A stretch of 64,000 nt of DNA from Bryobacterales bacterium (GTDB lineage: Bacteria > Acidobacteriota > Terriglobia > Bryobacterales > UBA6623): contig JAPPMC010000270.1 of NCBI GenBank assembly GCA_028819235.1, positions 62,001-126,000 of the forward strand, in the 5' to 3' direction. How positions within the stretch are numbered: position 1 is the stretch's first letter; each line of letters starts with the position of its first letter. The position numbers and the translations under genes are program-made. Of this stretch, positions 49,309 to 58,612 are shown in pieces. The notes beneath the pieces were generated by a model. The model saw only the letters and a list, made by a program, of their open reading frames with translations. It ran no database searches and was not told the DNA's origin.

Positions 49309-49679
49309 GCCGAATCTTCGGCATGCGCAATGGGCGACGACGCGAGGGATCGACAGCCGTAGTCGCCTAGGTGTAGGTCGGGGGTGCGCCGCGAATAGTA
49401 CCTTCCGCCGAAGCTCTGTGGCCGGCATGCAGCGCGACAAGGGCACAGTCAACGCGGCACGCGGGGCCGCTGCCGTCGATGCGACGGACCAAGGCCGAGG
49501 TGGCGCCCCAGGACTGGCGAATCCCAGCAGCACTCCGCTCAGATCGAGCCGTCTGCGACTTGCTCGGGCCTTTCCCGGGGAGTCCAATCCATTTCGCGAG
49601 GTCTCGCGACCCCGCCTATGGCAGAGGAACAGGGGAGTGGCCGGACCCCGCGGCATCCGCCTAAACTCCGCTCGAAGTG
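49309..49679. other. Spacer upstream of the receptor promoter
   Basis: About 370 bases separate the receptor promoter from the PhoD stop codon, both on the minus strand. I see no gene or U-rich terminator. The small palindrome at 49309-49322 is described with the promoter. Confidence 0.4.
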
Positions 49680-51401
49680 TCAGCGCACAGGGTGAGACAG
49701 TTCGCTGCGCTTAATCGTGATCTCGCCCACGGTCTCATCGTCGATGCTAACGATCCGGAAGGTGACAGAGGGATCGGGCTTGGTCAAGTCGAACGCAAGC
49801 AGCCCAAACGACTGCTTTTCGTTGTAGCCGAACAGCGCCCCTGGAACCAAGTCGTGAACGGCTTCGTTTGTGAGACGCGAGCTCTCGAACTCGTACAGCG
49901 GGTATCCGGCTTTCCGGTCGATGCGCCTGGCGTCCGAGCGGTGCCGGTCGGCTGACAGCAAGAACACCCCTTCAACCCTGTTGCGGCTGAGAAAGCCAAA
50001 GATCTCGTCCCGCTCTTGGCGAAACCCGTTCCATGTGTCGACCGCATCGCCCTTCGTGTCGAACGACCATGGGACAGGCGAGACGAGCACCTTGAAAGTG
50101 GCCGTCGACTCTTTGAGCCGCCCTAGGAGCCACTTCTTCTGGTGCGGTCCGAGCATGGTGGGAGAGTCGGCGAACGGGTTTGTGCGGTAGAAGCGGCCGT
50201 CGAGCATGAAGAAGTCGACGTCGCCGATCGCGAACTCGAACCACGTCCCTGGCCATTGATCCGAGCCATAGCCCGGGTTGACCCAGTTGCGGCGAAAATG
50301 CCGCAGGGAAGGCAGCTTCCACGGCGGTCTCTCGACGTACGGGCCCAGCCAGACATCGTCGGTAGCGCTGTCGTGGTTATCCCAGATCGCGTAGATGCCG
50401 GTACGGGCGACGAAGTGTCGAAACTCGCTGCCCGACTGACGCCGATAGTAGGTGTAGTGGTGCAGGCCATTCAGGTCCTCCGGGAGATCGATGTACACGT
50501 TGTCGCCGAGAAACAGGAATGCCTGCAGCTTGCGGGCGGAGATGGTGTTCCACATCCGCTCGTTTCGGGGGACGTAGCCCGCGCCGCCCCCAAAGCCGAC
50601 CTCGAACCGGACAGGTTCGCCCCCCTCTGGGGCCGTCGCGAAGACCGGATAGGCAGGTCCCAGTTCCGGCCGGCCGTCGACCAGCACGTCGTACCGGTAC
50701 GTCGTGCCCGGCAGCAGGCCGCCGAGCGCCACGACCGCGGTAAAGTCTTCTCCGGCGTCCGACCGAGCCGGCTGCGAGCGGACAGCCGCCCGGAAGGGAC
50801 CGGACTCGCCCGCGGCGGCAACGACCTGCACTTCGGCCTCTTGCACCGTGCGGACCCAGAACTTGGCGCCGCGCGCGGTCACTGATCCCAGCATGGGACC
50901 GTGCAGCAGGCGAAGTTCGCGCATGGCGACCTCTCGGCGGAACGGCTCGTAGCCCGAGAGGGGTTGCAAGAGGTCGCGCGGTCCGGCAAGGAACCGCTCG
51001 AACGGCAGCCCCGCCGCCTCCGCCAGCCGAACCAGATCGAAGGCCTGGTCCAACTGCCCGAGCTGGGCTCGGGCAATGGCCAGGTTGAAGAGTGACTCTT
51101 GATCCATCGGATCGTCAGCAAGCAACTCCTCCGCATAGCGCGCAGCCTCTTCAGGCTGCCCTCGCACGATCTCCAACATCTGCCGTTGTCCCCGGCGCTT
51201 GGACAGCCGCTCGGCGTGCTCGTAGAAGAACCGCAGGTTCCAACGGGTCTCGGCACCGTAGTACGGGTACTCGGAACCGTTCTCGAACGCCTGTGGTGGG
51301 GCGTGGCCGCGAAACGGCTCATCGAGCTGCGAGCAGGCCGACAGCAATCCCACTGCGACTAAGGCCTTCAACACCTTGAAGACTGGGACAAGGCCAGTCA
51401 T
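49680..51401 (-). CDS. PhoD-like phosphodiesterase/alkaline phosphatase, lipoprotein
   Basis: PhoD-family enzymes are metal-dependent phosphoesterases that release phosphate from phosphodiesters and monoesters outside the cell. The ATG at 51401 overlaps the sulfatase stop (ATGA). The signal peptide ends in the lipobox LLSAC, so the protein is lipid-anchored. Residues 80-135 look like a TPR-type helical segment (QESLFNLAIARAQLGQLDQAFDLV). A beta domain follows (LHGPMLGSVTARGAKFWVRT), then the metallophosphatase core: FLGDNVYID, YAIWDNHDSATDD, and FLLSADRHRSDARR. The TPR-like insert is unusual for PhoD. The pairing with a sulfatase suggests release of phosphate and sulfate from the same kind of polymer. 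Confidence 0.9.
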   Translation of the reverse strand: MTGLVPVFKVLKALVAVGLLSACSQLDEPFRGHAPPQAFENGSEYPYYGAETRWNLRFFYEHAERLSKRRGQRQMLEIVRGQPEEAARYAEELLADDPMDQESLFNLAIARAQLGQLDQAFDLVRLAEAAGLPFERFLAGPRDLLQPLSGYEPFRREVAMRELRLLHGPMLGSVTARGAKFWVRTVQEAEVQVVAAAGESGPFRAAVRSQPARSDAGEDFTAVVALGGLLPGTTYRYDVLVDGRPELGPAYPVFATAPEGGEPVRFEVGFGGGAGYVPRNERMWNTISARKLQAFLFLGDNVYIDLPEDLNGLHHYTYYRRQSGSEFRHFVARTGIYAIWDNHDSATDDVWLGPYVERPPWKLPSLRHFRRNWVNPGYGSDQWPGTWFEFAIGDVDFFMLDGRFYRTNPFADSPTMLGPHQKKWLLGRLKESTATFKVLVSPVPWSFDTKGDAVDTWNGFRQERDEIFGFLSRNRVEGVFLLSADRHRSDARRIDRKAGYPLYEFESSRLTNEAVHDLVPGALFGYNEKQSFGLLAFDLTKPDPSVTFRIVSIDDETVGEITIKRSELSHPVR

Positions 51402-52810
51402 CGGTTCCCCGCAGCGATCCAAGCGTCAATCTCGGCCTGACTCGCTCCCAGGCCGAGAGCAGTATTGGGGTGCAGTGGGCGCCCGGCGCTCGTGCCGGGC
51501 CAGGCCGGCGGCGGGTGCTCGGCGTGCCACGCATCCGTGGCTCGCTCGAGGTCGGCAACTGCAGGGTCTTCGACACTGATGTCCACGCTCTCGGATGGGT
51601 CGTCAAGGATCTCGTATAGCTCCGGCTCCCGGTCCAAGCTGCGGACATACTTGCGGTCTGGCGTGCGCGCGGCGTACTGCGCCCCCTCGTGTGAGTGCCA
51701 ATAGAGCCGTTCGTGGGGCGGTTCCGACCGCTTTCCGCTGAGATAAGGCATGAGATTGACGCCGTCAAGGCCAACGGGCACGTCGGTCCCAGCGACGGCA
51801 ACGACCGTCGGGAAGATGTCAAGGGCGCTGACCGGAGGGTCATACTGCGACCCGGCCGGCAAGGACCCCGGCCATGCAACGACGAACGGCACGCGTATGC
51901 CACCCTCATAGACCGTGCCTTTTGTTGCCCTCAATGGCGAGTTGTCGGAAGCATTCGCCGGCGTCGGCCCTCCGTTGTCGCTCAGAAAGAACACGAGTGT
52001 GCTCTCGGACAGGTCCAGATCGGCCAGGAGCCCAACCAGCTGGCCCACACCGTCGTCGAGCGCCGTGACCATCGCAGCATAGGTCCTGCGACGCTCGTCT
52101 TCGATTGTGCGGACCCGTTGAAGCAGCTCGGGGGGAGCCTGCAAGGGCCCGTGGGGAGCGTTGTATGCGAGGTACAAGAAGAACGGAACGTCGGCATGTC
52201 GCTGCACGAAATCAAGGGCGGCTTGCGTAAGCTGATCGGTCAGGTAGCCCTCCACCGGGACGTCGGCGCCGTTATTGCTTAAGGGGATCAGGTACTCCCG
52301 GGCGTCGCTTCCCTCGGAACGGAAGTAGTCGTGGCCTCCCCCGAGAAGCCCGAAGAACTCGTCGAAGCCGCGTTCGCGCGGGCGGAACTGCGGCGCATCG
52401 CCCAAGTGCCACTTGCCTACGGCACCAGAGATGTAGCCTGCCCGAGCCAGGATCTCCGGAAGGATGGTCTCTTCGAGCGGAAGGCCTTCGCCAGCCCCGA
52501 ACTTCGGGTTCCTTGCGTGGCCGAAGCGGTGCTGGTTGCGACCGGTGAGCAGGCCGGCCCGAGACGGGCTGCAGTAGGGGTGGCTGACATACCCGTTTGT
52601 CAGTCGGATCCCGGCCGCGGCGAGACGGTCGATGTGGGGCGTTTCGAAGTCTTCCAGGCCTTGGAAGCCAACATCGGCGTATCCCAGGTCGTCGGCGAGG
52701 ATCACAACAACGTTGGGCGGACGCGCTGACTGGTAGGGCTTGTCGCCCAACGGCCCAGAGCAGGAGCAGGTCAATAGAAGGTATGGCAAGAATCTCCGCA
52801 CGGCTACCAC
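51398..52810 (-). CDS. Sulfatase, Cys-type, lipoprotein
   Basis: The type I sulfatase has 470 residues from the GTG at 52810. This start puts a short signal and lipobox-like RRFLPYLLLTCSCSG at the N-terminus; the track start lies about 95 codons too far upstream. An AGGAGG occurs 16 bases upstream of that GTG, rather far, so the GTG at 52801 is not excluded. NVVVILADDLGYADVG carries the metal-binding aspartates. The active-site motif is CSPSR in HPYCSPSRAGLLTGRN, the Cys form that FGE modifies. VGKWHLGD, FFLSDNGG and ATKGTVYEGGIRVPFV complete the family pattern. It is co-transcribed with the PhoD-like gene. Its substrate is unknown. Confidence 0.93.
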   Translation of the reverse strand: MVAVRRFLPYLLLTCSCSGPLGDKPYQSARPPNVVVILADDLGYADVGFQGLEDFETPHIDRLAAAGIRLTNGYVSHPYCSPSRAGLLTGRNQHRFGHARNPKFGAGEGLPLEETILPEILARAGYISGAVGKWHLGDAPQFRPRERGFDEFFGLLGGGHDYFRSEGSDAREYLIPLSNNGADVPVEGYLTDQLTQAALDFVQRHADVPFFLYLAYNAPHGPLQAPPELLQRVRTIEDERRRTYAAMVTALDDGVGQLVGLLADLDLSESTLVFFLSDNGGPTPANASDNSPLRATKGTVYEGGIRVPFVVAWPGSLPAGSQYDPPVSALDIFPTVVAVAGTDVPVGLDGVNLMPYLSGKRSEPPHERLYWHSHEGAQYAARTPDRKYVRSLDREPELYEILDDPSESVDISVEDPAVADLERATDAWHAEHPPPAWPGTSAGRPLHPNTALGLGASQAEIDAWIAAGNR

Positions 52811-53182
52811 AATCGCGAATGGACCACCTCCTGTAAAGTCCCCCGACAGCCTGATGCGTCGCGGACGCGCTCTGGCCGGTCGACGCGAGGCAGTTAACCG
52901 CTTGTGGCGCAGCGGTGCGCGCTCTCTGACCAGGTCGGCGACGGAGCAACCAGTCGTTGCCGTTGCCCCCCACGCGCCAAGCTTCTCAAGCCCGGCCTCA
53001 CGAGGTTGTCGCCGAAGTCGGCTGGCGGGTCCGTCGGTGACGCTGGGGGACCCGAAGCCCGGCACGTTCACACTGTGACGGACGGTGGCCACGCGGATCG
53101 CGCCAATCCAGCCCTCCCAGCCCTCGCTCCGGGTGGGATCGGAAGTGACAAGGCCAAGTGTCAGACAGGACCGGCCATTCCG
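52811..53182. other. Spacer between multicopper oxidase and sulfatase genes
   Basis: About 370 bases upstream of the sulfatase. The track extends several ORFs into it, but all appear to be shadows. AGGAGG (on the minus strand, just before the sulfatase start) is the only feature that I can name. Confidence 0.4.
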
Positions 53183-54892
53183 CTAGTGAAGGTCGATCAA
53201 GTCCACTCGTTGGGCGTGGAGCCCGTCAGCCGAGCCCGAAATCTCCCCATTCTCTGGAAGCCTCCATGTGAGACTCCTGAAGTGCTTGGGCTCCTTGACA
53301 ACCAAGAACTGCCCCATCATGCCGTTGTCTTCGTGTTCCATGATGTGGCAGTGGTACATGTAGGGAGTCTCGGGATCTGCGTATCGCTCGAACCGCATGA
53401 TAATTCGAACGAGTTCGCCGGGGTGAACCAAGACCGTATCTTTCCACCCGGACTCGACTCCAGTGACTGGATCCCCGTTTCGATCAAGGATTTGGAATTG
53501 CACCAAGTGAACGTGGAAAGGGTGGGGCTGCCCGCCACGATTCCTCACTTCCCAGATCTCGATGTCGCCCAGTCGCACGACTTCATCAATTCTGCCCATA
53601 TCCATTAGCTTGCCGTTGATTGGGAGACCCAACGCTCGATTGCCCCTGCCGCGGCCTCGCTGTCTTGGCCCCCCTGGTCGACCCAGTCCCTCGGTTATCG
53701 GCCCTGCCAAGACCATTGGGCGGGACTTGGCGGCGTGCGACGGATCGATGCGGGTAATGTCGTTGAGCAGCCTCGGAAGGGAGTGAGAGACTCGATTTGC
53801 GGGCTCGGGTACGATCTTCAGCAAGTTCAAGTGACCCGACCCGATTCCTCCGAAGAACGAACCGATCGTCTCCAAGAGCCCAGCTTCCGGGAAGCTCTTG
53901 AGAACGACATCAGCCCCGTCGCTGAAGTCCACAAGGATTTCCGCTCGTTCACCTGGAGCGAGAATCACCCGATTTGTTTCGTGGGCCATATCAAGGAAGC
54001 CGCCATCAGTAGCAATCTGGTGGAACGCACGTTCATCATCGAAGCCGATGTAGTAGATCCGCGCGTTCGAACCGTTCAACAGTCTGAAGCGAACGAGCCG
54101 AGCTTCGACATTGAGAAAGGGGCTCCAAGTCCCGTTGACCAATATAGTGTCCCCGTAAATGGCACCTTGATTCACTGCGAATCGGAATGATCCATCCTCG
54201 TCAAACTGGCGGTCTTGGAGCACAATCGGAATGTCGTCAACGCCGTATGTACTTGGCAAGTCCAGAGCATCGCTATTCTCATCATCGATCCACATGAGGC
54301 CACTGACCCCCCGATAGACCTGTCGCCCGGTTGTTCCATGAGGGTGGGGATGATACCACAATGGAGCGGCCTGTTGATGGACATTGAAACTCGCTGTCCA
54401 CACATCTCCGGGTTCTATTATCTGGTGGGGTGTACCGTCCATACGGGCAGGAACATGCATTCCATGCCAGTGCATTGTCGTAATCTCGTCCAAATTGTTG
54501 TGGACGGTCAAGTCGACTGAGTCACCTTGTCGCAGCCGCACAGTGGGGCCAAGGTATGGGCCGTTTACGCCCGCCGTTGCAGTTTCCCTGCCGGGCAAGA
54601 ATTCTCGTGTGCTCTCGGCGACAGTGAGGCTGAACTGCCGACGGCCCTCCACACGAGTTCCGAATAGTTGGTCAGGAATATTCAGTTCATTATCGAAGGT
54701 CAACCCTCCATTGGTGACGTCGTGGAACACGAGCCAATAGCAAATCAAGGTCGGCAACAAGATAACAGCCAACGCTCCCGCAGTAGCCCACTTCACCCAC
54801 TGGGGCCAATTCGCACAACACGCCGCTGCGCCGTCTGTGCGACCGACTCTCCGATTAGTTTGATTCATATCTGTGTTCTTCCGGTGCTCCAT
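53183..54892 (-). CDS. Membrane-anchored three-domain multicopper oxidase
   Basis: The 569-residue protein oxidises an unknown substrate (metal ion or phenolic compound) and reduces oxygen to water. The ATG at 54892 has GGAGAT seven bases upstream. A cytoplasmic N-terminal tail of about 30 residues is followed by one membrane helix (about 38-58; ATAGALAVILLPTLICYWLVF), so the catalytic part is outside the membrane. All four copper motifs are intact: HWHGMH, WYHPHPHG, HPFHVH and HCHIMEHEDNGMM, with Met as the axial type 1 ligand. No Met-rich CueO-like insert is seen. The DNA is less GC-rich than its neighbours (31/60 at 54241-54300), which may mean recent acquisition. Confidence 0.94.
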   Translation of the reverse strand: MEHRKNTDMNQTNRRVGRTDGAAACCANWPQWVKWATAGALAVILLPTLICYWLVFHDVTNGGLTFDNELNIPDQLFGTRVEGRRQFSLTVAESTREFLPGRETATAGVNGPYLGPTVRLRQGDSVDLTVHNNLDEITTMHWHGMHVPARMDGTPHQIIEPGDVWTASFNVHQQAAPLWYHPHPHGTTGRQVYRGVSGLMWIDDENSDALDLPSTYGVDDIPIVLQDRQFDEDGSFRFAVNQGAIYGDTILVNGTWSPFLNVEARLVRFRLLNGSNARIYYIGFDDERAFHQIATDGGFLDMAHETNRVILAPGERAEILVDFSDGADVVLKSFPEAGLLETIGSFFGGIGSGHLNLLKIVPEPANRVSHSLPRLLNDITRIDPSHAAKSRPMVLAGPITEGLGRPGGPRQRGRGRGNRALGLPINGKLMDMGRIDEVVRLGDIEIWEVRNRGGQPHPFHVHLVQFQILDRNGDPVTGVESGWKDTVLVHPGELVRIIMRFERYADPETPYMYHCHIMEHEDNGMMGQFLVVKEPKHFRSLTWRLPENGEISGSADGLHAQRVDLIDLH

Positions 54893-56188
54893 TCGCGATC
54901 TCCATTGAGCGATCCCAAGGCGGTGCAATGCGGTACCACACTCAGCACTGCCGTCCGAACTCCGATGCCGCTACTATGGTCTGCGAAAGACCGAGAGGCG
55001 GTGAGCCACTCCCGGCAAGTTGTGTTGACACTCCTTGAATCGCGCATCTCAGGATCGCGTTCCAGTGCTGTTTCCCCTCCGCTTCGACTCAATTGCCTTA
55101 GGATCCGGCGATCTAGTCCAATGACGGCACGGCAGCAGCTGGATTCTTAGGCCTACCACCACTTAGCAGGCAAGGGGCACAAGAGACAGCGTCCGGAGAA
55201 AGGTAGCTACTGTGCGCAGGGCCCCCACATACGTAAGGAGTCCGCTCTGAGGCAGCGGGTTACGCTGCTGTACTGGGTTACGCTATCGCGCTGATCTCAG
55301 GCCAATCAAGACCCACTGGTCGTTGTGAGCAGTGGGTCATTCACCGCTTGAGGCTCAGGGGGCCGTCCAACGTCCGGAACTGGGGCTGCCGGCGGCGATC
55401 GTCGAAAGCGAGCCCCGGTTCGTTATCGCGTTCAGCGTGCTGTGGGATGAGGAGGACATTGAACTGACATGCCTGTCCGCCTCCAGTTCGGGCGGAACAC
55501 TAGTGGCGAGGCGGAGATCGCTCGTGGGGCGCTGGCAAGTGCAGAAGCAGGAATGTCGCCGACCCGTCGTACGTCCAGCCAGCGAGTAGTCCACCGCAGC
55601 GCCAAGTCAGAGATTGTTGAGGCGGGAGTCGCAGGGAGCCTCCATCTCTGGCACGACGCGGCCGTGCCGACTCTTGACCATTGGCCGAATCAGTCCAAGG
55701 CGCACCAGCCATCGCGTCTAGAGTCACCTCGACCCATACGTCGTGTCTTGGGGCCGCAGTCGCCCCGGGGGGATCTCCGTGGCAATCGCATGGGTTCCGC
55801 TGGCATTCGAGCGCCGGTTCATGTTGAACCAAATGGCGCCCTACTTGACCGGTTTTCCCAATGGCCATCCTTGGCCCGGACAGCACGTCGACAGCCCCCT
55901 ACTGCAAACGTTCGTGGCAGCTGCCTCGTCCTCTCCTGCTGGATACCACCGTCGCGGTCCGAAGTGGTTCCCTCACAGTTACGCATGGGCGGCCGCGACT
56001 CCGGGAAGACGGTTGACAGGCCAAGATGGCCAGCCCAGCGGGCGATCCGCCAAGGTCCGCTCGTGTAACTAGAGAACCGAAGGGCGTGGGATTTGGCGTG
56101 CACCGGCGTTCCTGACCGGCCGTACCGACCGGCGAAGAGACGTCGCAGGGCCCACCGCGTGCCGTAGAATCAGGTTCCGGTACGGGGC
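54893..56188. other. Gene-poor stretch with small repeats
   Basis: About 1.3 kb hold no gene that I recognise; the larger ORFs (such as 55469-56068) look like chance frames. Small structures are visible: a ten-base direct repeat GGGTTACGCT at 55257 and 55275 (18-base period), and a nine-base inverted repeat, GACCCACTG (55310-55318) with CAGTGGGTC (55330-55338). The left part must hold the multicopper oxidase promoter, but I could not place it. Confidence 0.4.
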
Positions 56189-57749
56189 ATGGACGCGGCC
56201 ACGCGAAAGCGTAGATTGCCGATCGGGATCCAGACGTTCCGCAAGCTCCGCGAAGGCGGCTCGTACTACGTCGACAAGACGGGCTTCGCTGTGCAGCTTG
56301 CCAGTGAAGGCACGCATTTTTTCCTCTCACGTCCGCGTCGGTTTGGCAAGAGCCTCTTTCTCGACACGCTGAAGGAGTTGTTCGTAGGAAACCGACAACT
56401 GTTCCAGGGGCTGGAGGCCGACCGATCCTGGGACTGGTCGGTACGGTATCCGGTGGTGCGCCTTGATTTCGGATCCGTCAACGTGAGTGCGCCCGGGGAT
56501 CTGGACGCGGATCTAACCGAACAAGTACGAGCCATCGAAGACGCCGAGGGTGTGAACCGGCTGGATGACACCGCCCCGGGGGCGATTCCGACATCTCATT
56601 CGGAGCTTGCACCAGAAGCGCGGGCAGCGAGTCGTAGTGTTCGTCGACGAGTACGACAAGCCCATCCTCGATGCACTCGGCGAGCCCAGCATTGCACGCG
56701 CCAATCGCGACTACCTGCGCGGCTTGTACTCCGTCATCAAGTCTTGTGACGCCCACGTGCGCTTCTGCTTCCTCACCGGAGTCAGCAAGTTCTCCAAGGT
56801 GAGCCTATTCTCCGGGCTGAACAATCTGGTCGACATCACGCTCGAGCCGGCCTTCTCGGCAGTCTGCGGCTATACCGAGCACGACCTCGGCACCGTTTTC
56901 GCACCGGAACTGCACGGACTCGACCGAGAGAGGATCCGCGAGTGGTACAACGGCTACAGTTGGGGCGGCACGGAGAGGGTTTACAACCCTATCGACGTGC
57001 TGCTCCTATTTCGCAAGCGCCGCTTCGGGGCGTGGTGGTTTGAGACTGGATCTCCCGCCTTCCTCATCGACAGCCTCGTCGCTCGTGGGGTTCATACCGC
57101 CTCGCTTCAGGGGATGCGAGCCACGGACGAGCTGCTTTCCGCGTTCGATGTGGACACCATGTCGACGGAGGCGCTGCTGTTCCAGACCGGCTACCTCACG
57201 CTGCTCGACGCCGGTGAGGAAGACGGGGAGTGGATCTACCGGCTGGGCTATCCAAACAGGGAAGTGCGCCAAAGCCTCAACCGCACACTGCTCGGCGCCC
57301 TGCTGCCAGACGGGGCTCCGGATGTGAAGGCCACGAATCTCATACGGCGACAGCTCCGAAAGGCAGACCTCAGTGGAATCGAAAGGTCTCTTCGGGGGCT
57401 TTTTGCTGGCATACCTGCCGACTGGCACAGGCGCGACAAGATCGCCAAGTACGAAGGCTACTACGCCACCGTAGTCTATTCCTCCTTCACGGGGCTGGGT
57501 GTGGATGTGAGAGTCGAGGACGCCAGTAACGCGGGTCGCTTGGACATGGCTGTGCGGGCGTACGGCCGGGTCTACCTGCTTGAGTTTAAGGTTCAGGAGC
57601 AGGCCGGTGTCGGCTCGGCGATGGCACAGCTGAAGGACCGGGGCTACGCGAACAAGTACCGGCATCTGGACGAGACCGTGCACTTGCTTGGGATGGAGTT
57701 CAGCTCCAAAGAGCGGAATCTGGTGCGATTCGACGTGGATCTGGCTTGA
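56189..57749 (+). pseudogene. AAA-ATPase-like/PD-(D/E)XK nuclease protein, frameshifted
   Basis: Two ORFs (56189-56749 and 56565-57749) together make one protein of about 520 residues of the AAA-ATPase_like plus PDDEXK_9 family (DUF1703 type), abundant in bacteria and of unclear role. The first part has LPIGIQTFRKLREGGSYYVDKTGF and the Walker A-like RPRRFGKSLFL. The second has Walker B VVVFVDEYDKPILDAL, then FLTGVSKFSKVSLFSGLNNL, and the nuclease site GRLDMAVRAYGRVYLLEFKV near the C-terminus. The frames join at CCCCGGGGG (56574-56582); removing one G restores APGRFRH. It may be a sequencing error in a homopolymer, a real mutation or a slippage site. All catalytic motifs are otherwise intact. 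Confidence 0.85.
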
Positions 57750-58612
57750 TCGGAGGGGCTCTGGGCCGCTGGTGCATGGAGCGACGCCTTGTTACTGGCG
57801 AAGCAGGCGGTTGGCGGATCGGACGGGGCAATGGACGGGACTGGCGCTAGGCGCAGGCAGCTTGGTTCGTGGGCTTGCAAATCGTGAGGCGGATGGACAG
57901 CACGGCTGCCCGTTCCTGCCGCCGCGGCGGCAGGAACGCTTAGGAGACACTGGCTCCAAAGTCCTGCAGGGGCGTCGAACGGCCCGGCCAGCAGCGCAAG
58001 ACAGGAACACCGTGCAGCCGGCGACGCGGCACGGGGGAATGTGGCGGCAATGGAATGCACTTGGCCCAGAATGCCGCAGCTGGACCGGGGCACCGCCGGC
58101 TACGCAAGCGCGCTCCGCCGCGCACAACGGCTCAGCCGCCTCAATTGGCCATCTTGGCGTTGCGTCCGCTGGGTGGGGCCCGCATGGGTTGCAACACGAG
58201 CCGTCGGCTTCTCAGGGCAGGGCCGATGGAGCAATGAGGGTCCCCTGCCCGATGAGCCCTCCGTCGCCCCGACGCGAGACCCGGTCAAGCCGACCTCTTG
58301 GGGGGACTCTCCTGTGTCGTAGTCCTTAGCGCGTCGGCCACCGATACGGTCAGGTGTCCCAGTCCGATCCTCGCTTGCGCGCGCCCCTCACGAGGGCCGG
58401 CCAGCCAGGGGATCCCCGCGCGACGACCGTCTCAGCGTCTGCTCGGCCCCAGCTCACTGCCTGTCCTGCCAACCTGCCAATCGCACGAGCGACGGTGGGA
58501 CTGGTACAGTGCTATGAAGGCAGACTTGAAATTCGAGCGGCACTGCCTTCGCCATCCATGGTTGGGGATCATTGGCGCGCGCCGCGGCACCAGTAGGACA
58601 AGGGGGAATCTG
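57750..58612. other. Gene-poor spacer with a long perfect palindrome
   Basis: About 860 bases between the nuclease-like gene and the second Oar-like receptor. No ORF has recognisable motifs. It contains the 28-base palindrome listed separately. The receptor promoter should lie near the right end; no convincing box pair was found. Confidence 0.4.
57911..57938. repeat. Perfect 28-base palindrome
   Basis: The half-site CGTTCCTGCCGCCG is followed directly by its exact reverse complement, without a spacer. It lies 162 bases after the nuclease-like gene. The 14-base, GC-rich arms could form a very stable hairpin or cruciform, or act as a dimer-binding site. There is no T-run, so it is not a typical terminator. 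Confidence 0.75.

Noticed and set aside
55257-55284. Repeat GGGTTACGCT as replication iterons
   Set aside because: Only two copies and no replication initiator gene or DnaA boxes nearby.
56565-56760. Programmed frameshift in the AAA/PD-(D/E)XK gene
   Set aside because: CCCCGGGGG is a plain homopolymer without a recognisable slippery heptamer or stimulatory hairpin next to it; error or mutation is simpler.
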